A DNA stretch of 64,000 bases from Lepus europaeus (taxonomy: Eukaryota; Chordata; Mammalia; Lagomorpha; Leporidae). Where the stretch lies: contig NC_084831.1 in the NCBI RefSeq assembly GCF_033115175.1, positions 47,834,002-47,898,001 on the forward strand, read 5' to 3'. Positions 11,701-24,131 of the stretch are shown here, in pieces. The stretch's first letter is position 1; each line of letters begins with the position of its first letter. The notes below the pieces were generated by a model that worked only from the letters and a program-made list of their open reading frames with translations, did no database searches and was not told the DNA's origin. Position numbers and translations under genes: made by a program.

Positions 11701-11834
11701 GGATACTTCAAAGGGTTCACAAAAAATGAAACTAAAAAGTAAGTTTATTTTGAAACAAAACAACTGAAGTCCATATCCCTGAAGAATCTTCAAAAAGTTC
11801 GTGGAAAATGCATGTCATTAAAAAACTATGGCTG
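11701..11834. mobile_element. MITE-like short inverted-repeat element, disrupted
   Basis: Contains the recurring block 'gatacttcaaagggttcac', 'agtaagtttattttg' and a second copy of the terminus 'cttcaaaaagttcgtgg'. The same blocks recur at 31908, 50751, 53766, 56183, 59156, 61168 and 63264. It looks like a mariner-derived non-autonomous DNA transposon; the family name is not certain. A CSINE has inserted at its aaaaactatg motif. Confidence 0.6.
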
Positions 11835-12094
11835 ATGGGGCCTGCACTGTGGTGTAGCGGGTAAAGCCGCTGCTTGCAGCGCCAGCATCCCATATGACAC
11901 CGGTTCGAGTCCCTGGCTGCTCCACTTCCGATCCAGCTCTCTGCTGTGGCCTGGGAAAGCAATGGAAGATGGCCCAAGTCCTTGGGCCCTTACACCTGCA
12001 TGGGAGACCTGGAAGAAGCTCCTGGCTCCCGGCTTCAGATTGGTGCAGCTCCAGCCATTTCGGCCATCTGGGGAGTGAACCAGTGGATGGAAGA

Positions 12095-12136
<42 letters not shown>

Positions 12137-12207
12137 CCTTCTCTCTCTGTGTGTAACTCTGACTTTCAAGTAAAATAAATAAATCTTTAAGAAAAAAAAA
12201 AAAAAAA
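11835..12207 (+). mobile_element. CSINE, classic tail type, in a MITE
   Basis: Full-length, with a long (CT)n at 12097-12130 and tail 'aaaataaataaatcttt' followed by about 18 A. Flanked by aaaactatggctg / aaaactacggctg, a 13-base target duplication with one change. Confidence 0.93.
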
Positions 12208-12217
12208 AACTACGGCT

Positions 12218-14864
12218 GGGAAACCCCGGGCTCCTGACCCATGGGATGAGATATTTGACGGGATGCCCCTGAAGATGTTTGTTCCCCAGAGCCTGCAGAA
12301 GTAGCTCATCTTTACTAAGAGTTAGCGCGGTGTCCATGGAGGAAGACACGCTAGAGACTTCTCCATGGTGCAGCTGGGACACTGATGGTAAATATCTGTG
12401 TGGAGTGACACATAACCTAGCTGGGTTCACGCTGATCTTGGAAAGGGCGGAGAGGGTCTGTACTCCACGTGAGACACAAACATTAGCATGCCTCAGATGG
12501 AGCTAGGGACACAACTAGGTGACTTGATTTTGAGAACATTTTCTCAAAAGGGACTGCAACATAAGACTGAATAAAAGAGGACTTATTGACTCACAGAAGA
12601 ACGCTTTCGAAATACTAGATTTAATACTCATCCAAGAAACTCAGGGGTCAGTGCAACGTTGCTGCTAGTGGGGCTGAAGGAGGAATGGCTTAGGTTGAGT
12701 TACACTGAAATGCTTGAATTTTTGTGACAGATGGTGGAGGGAGAGAATAAACGGTTCAGGCCATGAGCAGAGTGGAGCAGACATGCTATGTGAGGAGAAA
12801 AGACTTACTGGAGAACTTTTATTTCATGGATTCCCAGAGGTCACCTAATTTGCTGAGGCCATTAACAATACACCAGCCTCAGTAAGAAGCTCAGCTATGA
12901 CTCTCCTCTAAAGGTCCAGTGCTGCCCAAGAAGAGGCAGGAGAATTTGGCTTGTGGACAATAGGGGAATGAGGCCAACTGGTAATGCTTACTCACCACAA
13001 ACCAAAGGGTCACAATTATCAGAATGATGGACAAAGCTGGTGAGCCATGCAAAAGGGCTTGACCTAGAGAGTTGTGAGCACGGTTTACAAACACAACATC
13101 CCTGGGGCAAAATAGACAGGTAATCAAAAAACTACTGCACTGCCTTTGTAATCTAAACAAAGCAGGAATGGATAAACAAGTTGCCTCAATGGAAGGTGGC
13201 AGTTTCTTGCTCAGTTGCTGAACTCATTTCAGTTAGAGTCCAATCAGGAACTACACAGTGATTGAAGCAGGGAAGACGAGTAGAAAGCAATATTGAGCTA
13301 CAATGAAAGCGTCTTTATAAGATAACCCATTCTTAGGGTTTAGGGAGACTTTCCAAGGAAGGACAGACAAGTACAGGGCTTCAGGCCACACTGGTGAAGG
13401 TATAGTTGCAGTCCATTGGATGATGAAAGACCCTCTGATTTCCCAGGTCAGAGCTGATCCAGTCATTGGGCAAGCATGAAGCAACCCTTTGGGGCATAAG
13501 CAAAACAACCAGTGAATCTATACGAGGGCATATACAGGATGTAAGAGAAAACTACTTCTACAGATAAGGGAGCTGAGTGAGTGAAGCTGAGTCTCTAATG
13601 TTCCCTTCAGAGTTAACAGAGCTGCGTTTGACATTTTCTCTCTGCACATGCTGCTGTGCTGCCGAGAGAATCCATCCCATACCACAGTCCTTGGACTATG
13701 ACTACTACCACAATGGTCCAGCACAGCAGTCACTGGTGTGCAAAGGCTTACACTTCATCCCGCACGTCATCACAGTCAACCACAACTTGATCAATGTGAT
13801 GCTATTGCATGTCATGGATTACTAGAATCGCATTTCCCATCAGCAACACACTCAGCCCTGCAACGCAAGCCCCAGGGCCTGATCAAACCAATCCCCAAAT
13901 CATAGCTTTTGGGCATATGTTTTCCACCCACTTAGATACAACTTGGAGACAGAGACAGCATAATAAACTAAAAAATGGGGCAGTTGAGTATGTAGAGTCA
14001 TGAATCTGATAAAAGGAGAAAAGTACAAGTTACAAAGGTATGCTGGGGATGAGGGAAAGTACTCTAGAAAAGACAAACTTGTAAACAGCAGAGTGCTCAC
14101 CTGAAGGCTGGGGCTCAGTCCTTATGGAAGAAGACAGGGTTGTACCCATCAGATGATACAGATATTTGCTGGTGTTCCCAGGCCAAAACTGATCCATAGT
14201 TTCTGAGCAAGCAAGGAAATGCACCTTTGGTGGGGACAGCAGGCCTGCAGTGGGGCTTCAGGTGTCCGTGCAGGATGAGTGGTGCAGAACACAGCATCTG
14301 TGCCAGGAAGACCACCCCATAGCAGGGATGTAGGAGACAGACCTCTGGGGGAGGGGTGGAGGAATGCAAAAAGGGTGGGGTGTTGGTGCAGACAAGAGGT
14401 TTGAGGACACCAGGTCTATACTGAATGGGTTTGGGATGATGACTGTCAGGCTAGGCTGGAGCTGTGCATTCTGGGAGCATGAACACGATACTAATACCTC
14501 AAGAGCCATCCATAGAGGAGATACAGCTCCTTCCTCTTGTGTGGCCTTTTAGGGCCCCCTACTGAGAAATCTTCTCATTACACTCACTGTAGAAGAATCC
14601 TCAAAAGGATTCCATCCACTGTCACAGAGTAAGGGTGACTTTCAAGCTGAGAGGCAATAACTCGATGACCAGAGAATGTTCACATGAAAAGGTAGTTTGT
14701 ATCCAAGGAGAGGATCTGGAAACACCACAGCAGATAGACACATTCTCTCAGTCCTTTCCCAAAAGGACCTATGGCCATTTACTTTTGTGACTATATACTA
14801 GAGAAAAATATATCAATCAATTCATTTGGAAAGTTATTAGGACAAGGTATAACATCTGACTTGA
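12218..14864. other. No gene; unassigned DNA, probably old repeats
   Basis: No intact coding gene is seen; the open frames are short, overlap on both strands and have no family features. Two stretches, about 13380-13510 and 14110-14245, appear to be diverged copies of each other (both carry 'cccaggtc/cc..a..ctgatcca' followed by 'gcaagca'). This suggests an old LTR or retroviral element, but I cannot name it. Confidence 0.4.
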
Positions 14865-15330
14865 TACTTTGATAGTTTATTTTCTGTATCAACTTGGTCA
14901 TACTATTACGTGTGAATATATGGCCAAATACCAGTCTAGATATTGCTCTTAAGGTATTTTCAGATTTGACTAACATTCAAATTAGTAGGCTTTGAGTAAA
15001 GCGAATTGACCTCCACAATGTAGGAATGTCTTCCAATTGATGGAAAGACTTAATAGAAAAGAGACATATCCTCAAAGGAAAAAGGAATTCTGCCTCCAGA
15101 CTGCCTTTGGAATTGAACTACAGCATCAACTCTTCCCTGGATCTCTAGCCTGCCAACTTGCTTTGCAGGATTTAGAATTGCTAGCCTCCATCATCACTTG
15201 AAACAATTCCTTAACATCTCTTCCTTGCCTCAACATCCACATTATATTGGTGTTGCTTCTTTGGGAAAACCTTGAATAATATACGGATATCTAGAAGCCC
15301 AGTGTCATCATAGCCCTCTGTAGAGTGAAT
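14865..15330 (+). mobile_element. MLT2-like LTR of an ERVL element
   Basis: The order 'gtatcaacttggtcatac', 'agtaaagcgaattgacctcc', 'gaattctgcctccagactgc', 'tcttccctggatctctagcc' and 'ccttgaataatata' follows MLT2, the LTR class of ERVL. It lies just upstream of an ERVL pol remnant in the same orientation, which supports the call. Confidence 0.72.
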
Positions 15331-15539
15331 GTAAAAATGGGCTAAGCAATAACTGGATTCTTGCCCAAGGTCTGGCTTAAAGATCAGTGTAATAGGTCTG
15401 TGTACCCATTCTATAATTATTTCTGCAACATTTCAATGTACAATTGAGATTAACACACTTACCATTTGAAGTAATACTTAGCTATTAGGTAAGAAATGTG
15501 AAAAGTGGAAGCCTCTGAAATTGTCCCATCCCCATCCCC

Positions 15540-16443
15540 AATACAGTGGTAACAATACTGTATCTCAGAGAGATACAATGGACCACCATCCTTCATGATC
15601 TCAAGGATGCAGGAATGGTGATGCCCATCATATCACCATGTGTCCGGTCAGTCTAGCTTGTGCAGAAACTATAGGGCTGATCTCAGAGAACAATTAATCA
15701 CTTCAATTTCAACTAAATAACAATCCAATTAAAATTAACATGGTGGTCATGATATCACTATTAGAGAATACTAATATGACCTCAGGTGCATGGGATGCAG
15801 CCATTATCTTGAGGGATGTATTCTTTTTTACACTAGTCAAGAAAAAGGATCAGAACCCATTTACATGAAACAGACAGCTATATGCATTCATAATTTTGTG
15901 GCCAGGATATTAGGTGTTATGTTTCTGCTTTGGACTAATGTCCCAAAGATATTTGGACTTTCTATATGTTCTGCAAAACATCACATCAATCCATTACCAT
16001 GATGGACACTGCACTCATTTGGTGGGATGAACAAAAAGTGTCTATCACAGTAGGGCACATGAACTCTAGAGGATGGAAAATAAGCTCTGATAATTCAGAG
16101 ACCTAGCATATCAGTGAAGTTTTTAGACCTCCAGTGATCAGGCATATTCCACAGATTAATGCATCTTGCATCTTTCCATCAAGATGTAAACACAAGAGGC
16201 CAGCATTGTAGTACAGTGGCTTAAGTCTCTATCTGTGATACTGACATCCCATATGGGTGCTGGTTCATTTCCTTGCTGTTCCATTTCCAATTCAGCTCTC
16301 TGCTAATGCACTTGGGAAATCAGTAGAAAATGCCCCAAGTGGTTAGGCCCCTGCCTCCCATGTGGGAGACACACATGAAGCTCTTGGCTCTTGGCTTTAG
16401 CTTGACTGTTGTGGCCATTTGGAAAATAAAATAGTAGATGGAA

Positions 16444-16494
<51 letters not shown>

Positions 16495-17100
16495 CCTCTC
16501 TTTCTCTCTCTCTCTGACTCTGCCTTTCAAATAAGTAAATAAATCTTTGAGCACATGCATGGTAAACTTTGGATTCTGAAGGCAGCACATTTCCCATATA
16601 GAAAGTTTCCCATATATTTTAAAAATATAAAAGTCTGCTAGCCTTGAGTGGAGCTTGAAACAGGAAAGGGCTCCTCTGGGGATCTGATGTGGTACAAAGA
16701 GTTATGCCTCTTGGGTCATCCAATTCAGCAGAACCAACGGTATTGGAAGAATCAGTGGCAGAAAAAGTTACAATACAGAATTTGCAGCAAGCTCTAGTGA
16801 GAGAATCACAATGCAGGTCCTTGGGCTTCTGGACCAAAGACACTGCATCTTCAGCAAGTATTGTATGTCCTGTGGAAGACAGTTCCTGGCATGCTACTGG
16901 GCCCCAGTAGTTATGGAACAAGTGACACAGAATACCAAGTGGCCAGGTGTTAAGCACTGCTCATCATGATCTGGAACCTGATAGACCCACAAATTATAAA
17001 GCTGAGTAGTCCTAGTAGCAATTCATCATCAGAATTGTCACACCTGGGATCAAGCATAAGCAGAACCAGAGGGTACAGTGAGTGGCATACTCTGAGATTC
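15540..17100 (+). pseudogene. Broken ERVL (class III endogenous retrovirus) pol remnant
   Basis: Short blocks follow the reverse transcriptase / RNase H part of ERVL pol in order, first near 15570-16190 and again near 16640-17090 after the SINE insertion. Every reading frame is interrupted by stops, and there are deletions relative to the expected length; nothing here can encode a protein. With the MLT2-like LTR at 14865 it forms a 5'-LTR-plus-internal remnant. A matching 3' MLT2 LTR is not seen; the LTR at 17331 looks like MLT1. Confidence 0.72.
16198..16550 (+). mobile_element. CSINE with long CT tract, inside ERVL pol
   Basis: Runs from 'ggccagcattgtagtacag' to 'caaataagtaaataaatctt'. It carries a roughly 65-base (CT)n tract at 16447-16516 and splits the ERVL remnant. 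Confidence 0.92.
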
Positions 17101-17330
17101 TCAGATCTCAAAGATCCTGGAGGAGGTCATCTCTAGGAAGAAGTGGACTGCAAGGCACAAGAGGTGGACTGTAGGGGCTATAGAGGTGCACCACTCAGTT
17201 CTCCCTTCTAGCTGGTCAGTTGTGGCTGCAAAGAATATTCTTTGGAAGTCTTTAGTTTCATTCCTTTCAGGATTCATTTTGGTTTTAGGAAGCTTCAAGC
17301 CTAGAACTAAACACAATGCATGCATGTTAT

Positions 17331-17625
17331 GAATGGAGTGTCTGTGTCTCCCTAATACTCATGTTAGAGCCCTGTCCTCTAATGTGAGGTGTTTGGAGAT
17401 CTTTCTCTTTCTGAGTGAGTACAGAGAAAAGATCACATGAGGACAAAGTAGGATGGAGGCCACCTAGAAGCCAGAAAGAGATCTCTCACCAAGAAACAAA
17501 CCCAGATGAACCTTGGTCTTGGACTTTCCAAATGTCAGGAGTGTGAAATATAAGATTATGTTCCAAGGCCACCAAGTCAATGGCATTTTGTTATGGCAGC
17601 CAAGCAGACTAAGGTACTGTACTGT
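17331..17625 (+). mobile_element. MLT1-like (MaLR) solo LTR
   Basis: 'cctctaatgtgaggtgtttg', 'gatcacatgaggacaaag', 'agccagaaagagatctctca', 'ccttggtcttggactttcc' and 'ggcattttgttatggcagcc' follow MLT1 in order. It is near the ERVL remnant but of a different LTR family. Confidence 0.75.
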
Positions 17626-17771
17626 AGCCTGGCCATTTACACTCAAACAGATACTTTAATCTTTGTCCAGAGCTTCTCCTTTGGTGAGCTCCATTGCAGG
17701 CTTATATCCTTCCTGTGTTGGTAGCTGTTCAACAAATTTGTGCTTTATCACTTTGTTTTCTTTTTCTTTTA

Positions 17772-17987
17772 TTTTTTAAAAAATATTTATTTATTTATAT
17801 GAAAAGCAGAGTTATAAAGGAGAGAGAGAAAGAGAGGGAGGGAGAGAGAGAGAGAGAGAGAGAGAGATCTTCCATCTGCTGGTTCACACAGCAGGGAGCT
17901 GGATTGGAAGTGGAGCAGCTGGTGCCCATATGGGCTGCCAGTGCCACAGGTAGTAGCTTTACCCACTATGCCACAGCACCAACCCCA
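17772..17987 (-). mobile_element. CSINE with internal deletion
   Basis: The plus strand runs from 'aaaaaatatttatttattta' to 'gccacagcaccaacccc'. About 120 bases of the usual body (the 'gaagccaggagccagg' to 'ggccatctt' part) are missing, joining 'gctggttcaca' directly to 'cagcagggagctgg'. Confidence 0.9.
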
Positions 17988-18315
17988 CTATGTATATAGT
18001 TAAGAACTTCGTTCCCTCTCCTAAATTGATGGCAACAGACTATATACTTTAACATGGTCTATACTTTGCTTCCTATATTTTACTATACCTAATATATCCT
18101 GGAGAAAAGGCCAAAGTAATATTAGAAATCTTAATTCATTTATATGAAAGTGACATATCATGTTCATCTATCCCCCTATTGACAACATTGTTTCCAGGGT
18201 TTTGCTATCATCTCATTTATTTTAGAATAGAATCTTAAATTTCAAAGTCAAAGAGCAAATAAATGATTTTGCTAGATGCTAAGTGGAATTTATTCTTGTA
18301 AATTCATTTTTTCCT
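17988..18315. other. No gene; unassigned AT-rich DNA
   Basis: Nothing recognised in about 330 bases. Confidence 0.5.
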
Positions 18316-18588
18316 TTAAAAAAAAAATTTATTTATTTGAAAGAGAGAGATCTTCCATTGACTGATTCATCTCCCAAATGGTCACGATGGTCAGGGCTGG
18401 GCCAGGAACTCTATCCAGGTCTCCCATAATGGTGGCAGCAACCCATATACCTGAGCCATCGTCTACTGCTTCCCAGGTGCATCATCAGGAAGCTGGACAG
18501 GAAGCAGGGCAGCTGGGACTTGAACTAGCACTCTGATACAGGATGCTGGCCTTGTACTTAACCCACTGTGCTACGGTGCCATCCACCT
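18316..18588 (-). mobile_element. Old CSINE
   Basis: From 'aaaaaaaaatttatttattt' to 'tgctacggtgccatcc' on the plus strand, with several changes in the body. Confidence 0.85.
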
Positions 18589-18849
18589 CACCCTCTGCCC
18601 CTTTCCTCCTTTCTAAATGTGTTATCTTCCTTCAAGGACCTGTGTCTCTCTAGTCAGACGAATCTGTCCTTTGATGATTTCCTCCAACTTTCCTTTTACT
18701 CCCTGTTATTGTGAAAGTAGACAAAAAATTAAAACAGTTTTGCCTTCTAGAAATATTTTGAATTGTATTCTAATTTTCCATCCTTAAAGTCACTACTTCC
18801 AATTCAATGCCTTGTGAACTTTTTAGAAATGCCATCTTCCATATATTTT

Positions 18850-20500
18850 TGGTGTCTTGGTGCATAGGAGAGAGGATATAATAGTAATTTGAGTTACTTG
18901 GAAGACCAAGGAATAAAAAACAATCCCTACAGTTATAATTGAAGACATTAAGAAGAGAAGAGAAATTTTAGGTAAAAGCATATCCTAAGGTCCTGTGGTC
19001 TGAATACAGAGTGAAAGAGTAGGAGGGACTGAAGGAAAGTCCCTGAGTTGAAAGCATGAAGGCCAAAGAAAATAAAAAGTGGAGGTAGAGAGAAGCTAAA
19101 ACATTCAGGGGTTATAGACTGGGTTAAGGATTCCTTATTTTATTTAAAATATATAGAAATAGCTTAAAATTTTGAGCACCAGGGTAACACAATTAGACTT
19201 AGGGATTGGAAACAGAATTACAGCTGCTGGATGATCTAAAATTGGAGTAGTCCAAGCAAGAGATGCTGATATGCTCTGGTGGCAGTGGTGGCGGCAAAGT
19301 AGACAGGTTGAAGAAACATCTTAAGGTAGATTCAATGTTAAGTTAATATACATGAAAATATCTAAACATAGAGGGTACTTAGTGATAGATTGTTTAAAGA
19401 TGCATTTCCCTTTACCGTGTTGCTGCTTCTGTGATTGACGGACAGTAAAGTGCAATTACTGAAACAGGGCACACTGAAAGATGACCAAGTTGGGGCCGAG
19501 TAGTGTGGGGTGTGTGTGTGTGTGTGTGTGTGTAAGCAGTGAGTTGGGTTTTGAGCATGCTGAGACTAAGGTGCATCTGAGATTCAAAGATAAGTTAGTG
19601 AGCACCAGATGGAAACAAAGGTTAGAGGAGAGGTCTTGGTTGATGATATACATTTGTGAGTCATCAGAAAATGGTGTAATTTGAAGTCATGGGTGTACAT
19701 GAGAAAGCCTAAATACATAATGAGCCTGGAGGATTGACAGCATGAACGTCTAGAAAGAGGAGGAGGAGGGAAACAACAGCAGGTGAGTGGGTTAAACGGA
19801 GGCCAGGGAAAGGGAGTGTACAGAGAAAAGGCTGCTCTGTTGTGTTGATTGCTGCTTGAAGTGGATTAAAATGCAGCCATGACCTAGGATCATGAGATTG
19901 AGCAACAGAGAAGTCATTAGTAGCTTCAGGAAGGGCAGTCTCAGTGAACTGGTGGAGGCAGAAGCCTCATTAGAATGAGCTGGGCAGTAAACAGGAGGCG
20001 GGAAAGTTGGGACCTTTCTCTTCAGAAAAGTCTCTAAGCGTAGAAGTGGTTGAAGGACCCTAAGAGGTTACGAGGTGTCTATCGAAGATGGGACATGTAA
20101 ATGCACATGGCAACGATCCAGTTGAGTGAGAAAGGAGAGGAGGAAATACCAAGGGGGGAAGCCTCTGAGAAGCCCAGAGGAATTCGATCTGTGTTGAAGA
20201 GTTGGCTGACAACAGGAGAAAGGACACTTCATCAGCGGGAATAGGAGAAGAGGAAGAGATGAGCATGGGCGTGGATGGGTTTCTGATAAGATTACAAGGC
20301 GGTGCCCGTGTGACGGTTTCTCCTTTCTCAATTAAATCTGGAGAGAGATTGTCAGCTGAACATGATAGCGATGGGCACAGGAGGTGTGAGCAGAGCGATG
20401 CCATGAAACAGAGATGGGAAAGTGAGCTTACGAGAGAAATGTGGTACAAAGGTTGGACAGTGTTGACGGCTCGTTTTACTTGCCAGGTGGCAGTATGATG
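18850..20500 (+). mobile_element. Relics of an old L2-type LINE
   Basis: Scattered blocks such as 'ttggaaacagaattacagc', 'aattggagtagtccaagcaa', 'agatgctgatatgctctgg' and 'caggttgaagaaacatc' follow the pattern I associate with mammalian L2. The open frames at 20060-20500 are on both strands and look spurious. Boundaries are uncertain. Confidence 0.45.
19508..19533. repeat. (TG)n microsatellite
   Basis: About 13 TG units, seen directly, within the L2-like relic. Confidence 0.95.
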
Positions 20501-21189
20501 GTTCTGTACTTTACATCCTGTGTTGTAAGTCTATCCAAGTTGATCTCTGAAAGAGATTGGTCCGAATTCATCAGATGATGGCTTCCGCTCTGCACTTATA
20601 ACTTAGCCTCGATCTCCCGAAAGCAGAGTCTGTAGCAGAAAGCTTGTGTGCTTTATATTTTATTAGAGAATACAATCCAAGGAGAAAAGAGCCAGGGACA
20701 AGGACAATTAAACAAGGGAGGAGAGGAAGCCATCGTGAGAGTACGCTGTTACGTACCACAATGTGCAATTGATTGCTATTTTCAAAAGACTGCTCTTAAG
20801 AATCAGAGCATTCTGAATCTAGGACTTCCCATTAGGGGAGGAGCAGGTAGTAAAAAGGGAAGATTCCATTCACTGCTTGTGATCTAGAAGATCATAGGTT
20901 CACCCTTTGTGCTCCCAGATCTCATGTGCCCGAGGCCAGTCCTTAGCAGGGTTCAGAAGAGGCTGCAATGTGAGGAAGTCTTGAGATGGGAGGAGATGGT
21001 GTAAGGCAGAGCCTGAAAATGAAGTGCGTTCACCTTAGGCTTACGTGGACTTTGCTAGAGCCTGTGAAGGGTTGGCTGTCCCAGCAGCAGCTGCAGTAAG
21101 ACAAAAGATCCATCTAAAGAAAGAGCCCACATCATAGTTCAATTCCCAGCTACAAATCCAAATCCCAGCCTCCTGACGATGCAGAGCCT
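20501..21189. other. No gene; unassigned DNA
   Basis: No coding exon recognised. The 20640-20890 part has a vaguely LTR-like composition, but I cannot name a family. Confidence 0.4.
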
Positions 21190-21372
21190 GAGAGGCAGCC
21201 CTGACGGTCAAGCAGTTGGGTTTCTGCCATTCACTTGGGAGCCCTAAATTGAGTTCTTGGTTACTGGTTTTGGTATCAGACTAGCTGAGGCATTTGGGGA
21301 GTGAACCAGCAGATGGGAACTCTCTCTCTCTCTCTCTCTCTCCCTGCCTCTCAAATAAATAAACACAATTTT
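21190..21372 (+). mobile_element. Truncated CSINE
   Basis: Only the second half is clear: 'gcatttggggagtgaaccag', a CT tract and the tail 'ctctcaaataaataaac'. The head is reduced and diverged. Confidence 0.82.
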
Positions 21373-21540
21373 TGAAAAAAAGTATATGATACAACTTACA
21401 ATAGGAAATATGGCTCACTTGATTTGACTAAATTCAAGTAATGCTTTAGAAATTCAGACCAAAACGGAAATTGACTGGTCTGTTTCTAAAGTCTGTAACA
21501 AAAGTCTGTCTCCTCGTTCGACTGATACACCTGTCAGAGA

Positions 21541-21822
21541 TTTTTTTTTTAAATATTAATTTTATTTATTTGAAAGGCAGTGTAGAGAGAAAGATCTGTT
21601 GCACTCCCCAAATGCCTGCGATGGCTGGGGCTAGGCCAGCCGAAGCCAGGAGCCAGGAGCTGTGCAGGGGGCCAAAGACTTGCATGACCCTCTGCTGCTT
21701 TCCCAGGTGCATTAGCAGTGAGCTGAATCCGAAGTGGAGCAGCCAGACTCCAACCAGCGCCCATATGGGATGCTGGCGTTGCGGGCAGCAGGTTAACCTG
21801 TTAGGCCACAATGCTGACCCCC
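21541..21822 (-). mobile_element. CSINE, somewhat shortened
   Basis: The plus strand reads 'aaatattaattttatttatt' to 'ggccacaatgctgaccccc'. A few tens of bases are missing around 21650. Confidence 0.9.
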
Positions 21823-21955
21823 TGTAAAAGATAAGGTTTTCTTTTCTTTTTTCTTTCTTTTTTTGAGACAACATTTTAAATTGACATTATAGTCAAAGGT
21901 TTAATGCTCCACTAAATAAATAGTTCAACAAAAAATAGTAAAAAGACCATTGTTC

Positions 21956-22290
21956 AGGGCCAGCTCTGTGGCATAGCAGGTAAAGCCACCACCTGCAGTG
22001 CTGACATCCCGTATGGGCACTGGTTCAAGTCCCAGCTGCTCCACTTTCGATCCAGCTCTCTGCTATGGCCTGGGAAAGCAGTAGAAAATGGCCCAAGTCT
22101 TTGGGCCCCTGCACCGACATGGGAGACCCAGAGGAAGCTCCTGGCTCTTGGCTTCAGATCAGCCCAGCTCCAGCCGTTGCGGCCATTTGGGGAGTGGAAC
22201 CAGTAGACAGAGGACCTCTCTTTTTCTCTGCCTCTGTTTCTCTGTAACTCTGCCTTTTAAACAAATAAATAAATCTTAAAAAAAAATAAG
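21956..22290 (+). mobile_element. CSINE, classic tail type, full length
   Basis: A good reference copy: A-box-like 'tggcatagcaggt', B-box-like 'ggttcaagtcc' (tRNA-type internal Pol III promoter), body 'ggaagctcctggctcttgg', tail 'aaacaaataaataaatct'. Confidence 0.94.
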
Positions 22291-23195
22291 GTGTTCATCC
22301 AGTTTTAGCTATTACAAAGACCATAGTTCAACATGAATTTAGGCAAGAAATATAAACAATCATCAAACAAAAAGATGTCTATTTCACTTATATTCAGTAA
22401 ATTTTAAAATTATCAGTAGTATATCATTCTTAACATTTGACAAAGATTTAAGACAAAGTTTGACAAAGCATTATATGTGTTTTCTCTACAGCAAAATAAT
22501 CTCAGATTTGATTTGGAAAGGTTTATGCAGGAAATCTTTGAAAAATTATTAACAAAGTAGGAGTGCCTCATGGGTGTTGAATGCTGACTTTTTGTTTTTT
22601 AATCAGGAAGCTCCCCTGTCCTGCCATCTAGTGCTCACGGCTTCTCAGAGAACACGTGAAGAGTTAGTTATCTTTCTTTAGGTGGCAATACTGTTGACCT
22701 GGTGTGGGAGGACCAGTCCTAGTTATGATGATGGTGTCAGGCATTGCTGGAATTTACGTCTCTGCCCTCCTCTCCTCCACCCTGCCTAATGCCCTCACTA
22801 AATAGCAGGAACTACCCGCAGTCTCCGGGATGCATCAAAACACCCCTGCACATGTTCCAATGTGCCCCATCAGCCCAGCCTCTGCGAGCCCCGCAGGGGC
22901 AACCACGGGCAGCCACCACTTGACAGACATGGGCACTAGAGCACTGGGAAGCAGAGACAAGGGCACGTTTCAGATGAGCCACAGAGCAGACACACCCTCA
23001 GCCCAAGTCCTTTTCTCAGACCCCTTTCACTGCAGAGCGTCATTTAGTGGCTTCAGCACAATGAGTGCATTTGTAATACGACACAGATTGTATGAATTCT
23101 ATTTATGGAATGTGCTTCACTTGTGTGGTCATCAGGGTAACACAGATAGACTAGATGATAGACCAGAGGACAGTAACAAAATACAAAGATCATTA
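22291..23195. other. No gene; unassigned DNA
   Basis: No exon or repeat recognised. The open frame at 22830-23204 is rich in Pro/Ser/His and has no family features. A CTCF-like motif lies at 22620-22634. Confidence 0.45.
22620..22634 (-). promoter_or_regulatory. Candidate CTCF-binding motif
   Basis: The reverse complement reads gcactagatggcagg, which by eye fits 13 of 15 positions of the commonly used CTCF core CCASYAGRKGGCRSY. It lies in non-repeat DNA. Occupancy is unknown. Confidence 0.4.
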
Positions 23196-23209
23196 AGAGA
23201 TTGAGAAAG

Positions 23210-23492
23210 GGGACTGGTGCTGTGGCACAGCGCTTAAGGCCACTGTCTGCAGTGCCAGCATCCCATATGGGCGCCGGTTTGAGTCCTGGCTGCTCTACTT
23301 CCGACCCAGCTCTTGGGCCTCTGCACCAACGTGGGAGACCTAGAAAAAGCTCCTGGCCCCTGGCTTTGTGTTGTGGCTATTTGGGGAGTGAACGAGCAGA
23401 TGGAAGACCTCTCTCTCTCTGCCTCTCCTTCTCTCTCTGTGTAACTCTGACTTTCAAATAAATAAATACATTTTTTTTTTTTTTAAAAAGAG
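23210..23492 (+). mobile_element. CSINE with internal deletion and target duplication
   Basis: The middle of the element is missing: 'acccagctc' joins straight to 'ttgggcctctgcacc'. It is flanked by agagattgagaaag at 23196-23209 and 23493-23506. Confidence 0.93.
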
Positions 23493-23567
23493 AGAGATTG
23501 AGAAAGAGGCCGTAAGTGGGAATTTTAAGCAAATCAAGTGCACACACTCTAGAATTGAAAGAGGGAT

Positions 23568-23897
23568 CTGGGGGCCGGTGCCGTGGGTCATTTGGTTAAT
23601 CCTCCGCCTGTGGTGCCGGCATCCCATGTGGGCACCGGGTTCTGGTCCCGGTTGCTCCTCTTCCAGTCCAGCTCTTTGCTGTGGCCCGGGAGGGCAGTGG
23701 AAGATGGCCCAAGTGCTTGGGCCCTGCACCCGCATGGGAGACCAGGAGGAGGCACCTGGCTCCTGGCTTCTGATTGGCACAGCGCGCTGGCCATGGTGGC
23801 CATTTGGGGAGTAAACCAATGGAAGGAAGACCTTTCTCTCCGTCTCTCTCTCTCATTGTCTAACTCTACCTGACAAATAAAAATAAATAAATAGAAA
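23568..23897 (+). mobile_element. Young CSINE with GC-rich head
   Basis: Head 'gggggccggtgccgtgggtc'; the tail is a mosaic of 'acctgac' followed by 'aaataaaaataaataaat'. Flanked by gaaagagggat at 23557-23567 and 23898-23908. It combines a GC-rich head with an AAATAAAT tail. Confidence 0.92.
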
Positions 23898-24059
23898 GAA
23901 AGAGGGATATGATGATGGTTTACACAGAGAGTATGATTTGTATAATGACATCCTATACTAGTCTGAGATGACCACAGCAACATGATGCAGTGCCATGTGG
24001 GAAAGATTACCAAGCACTTTCAAATATATTACCTTATTTAAATATTTTTAATAAAAATT

Positions 24060-24092
24060 ATTTGATTTTTAAAATATTTATTTGAAAGGCAA

Positions 24093-24131
<39 letters not shown>

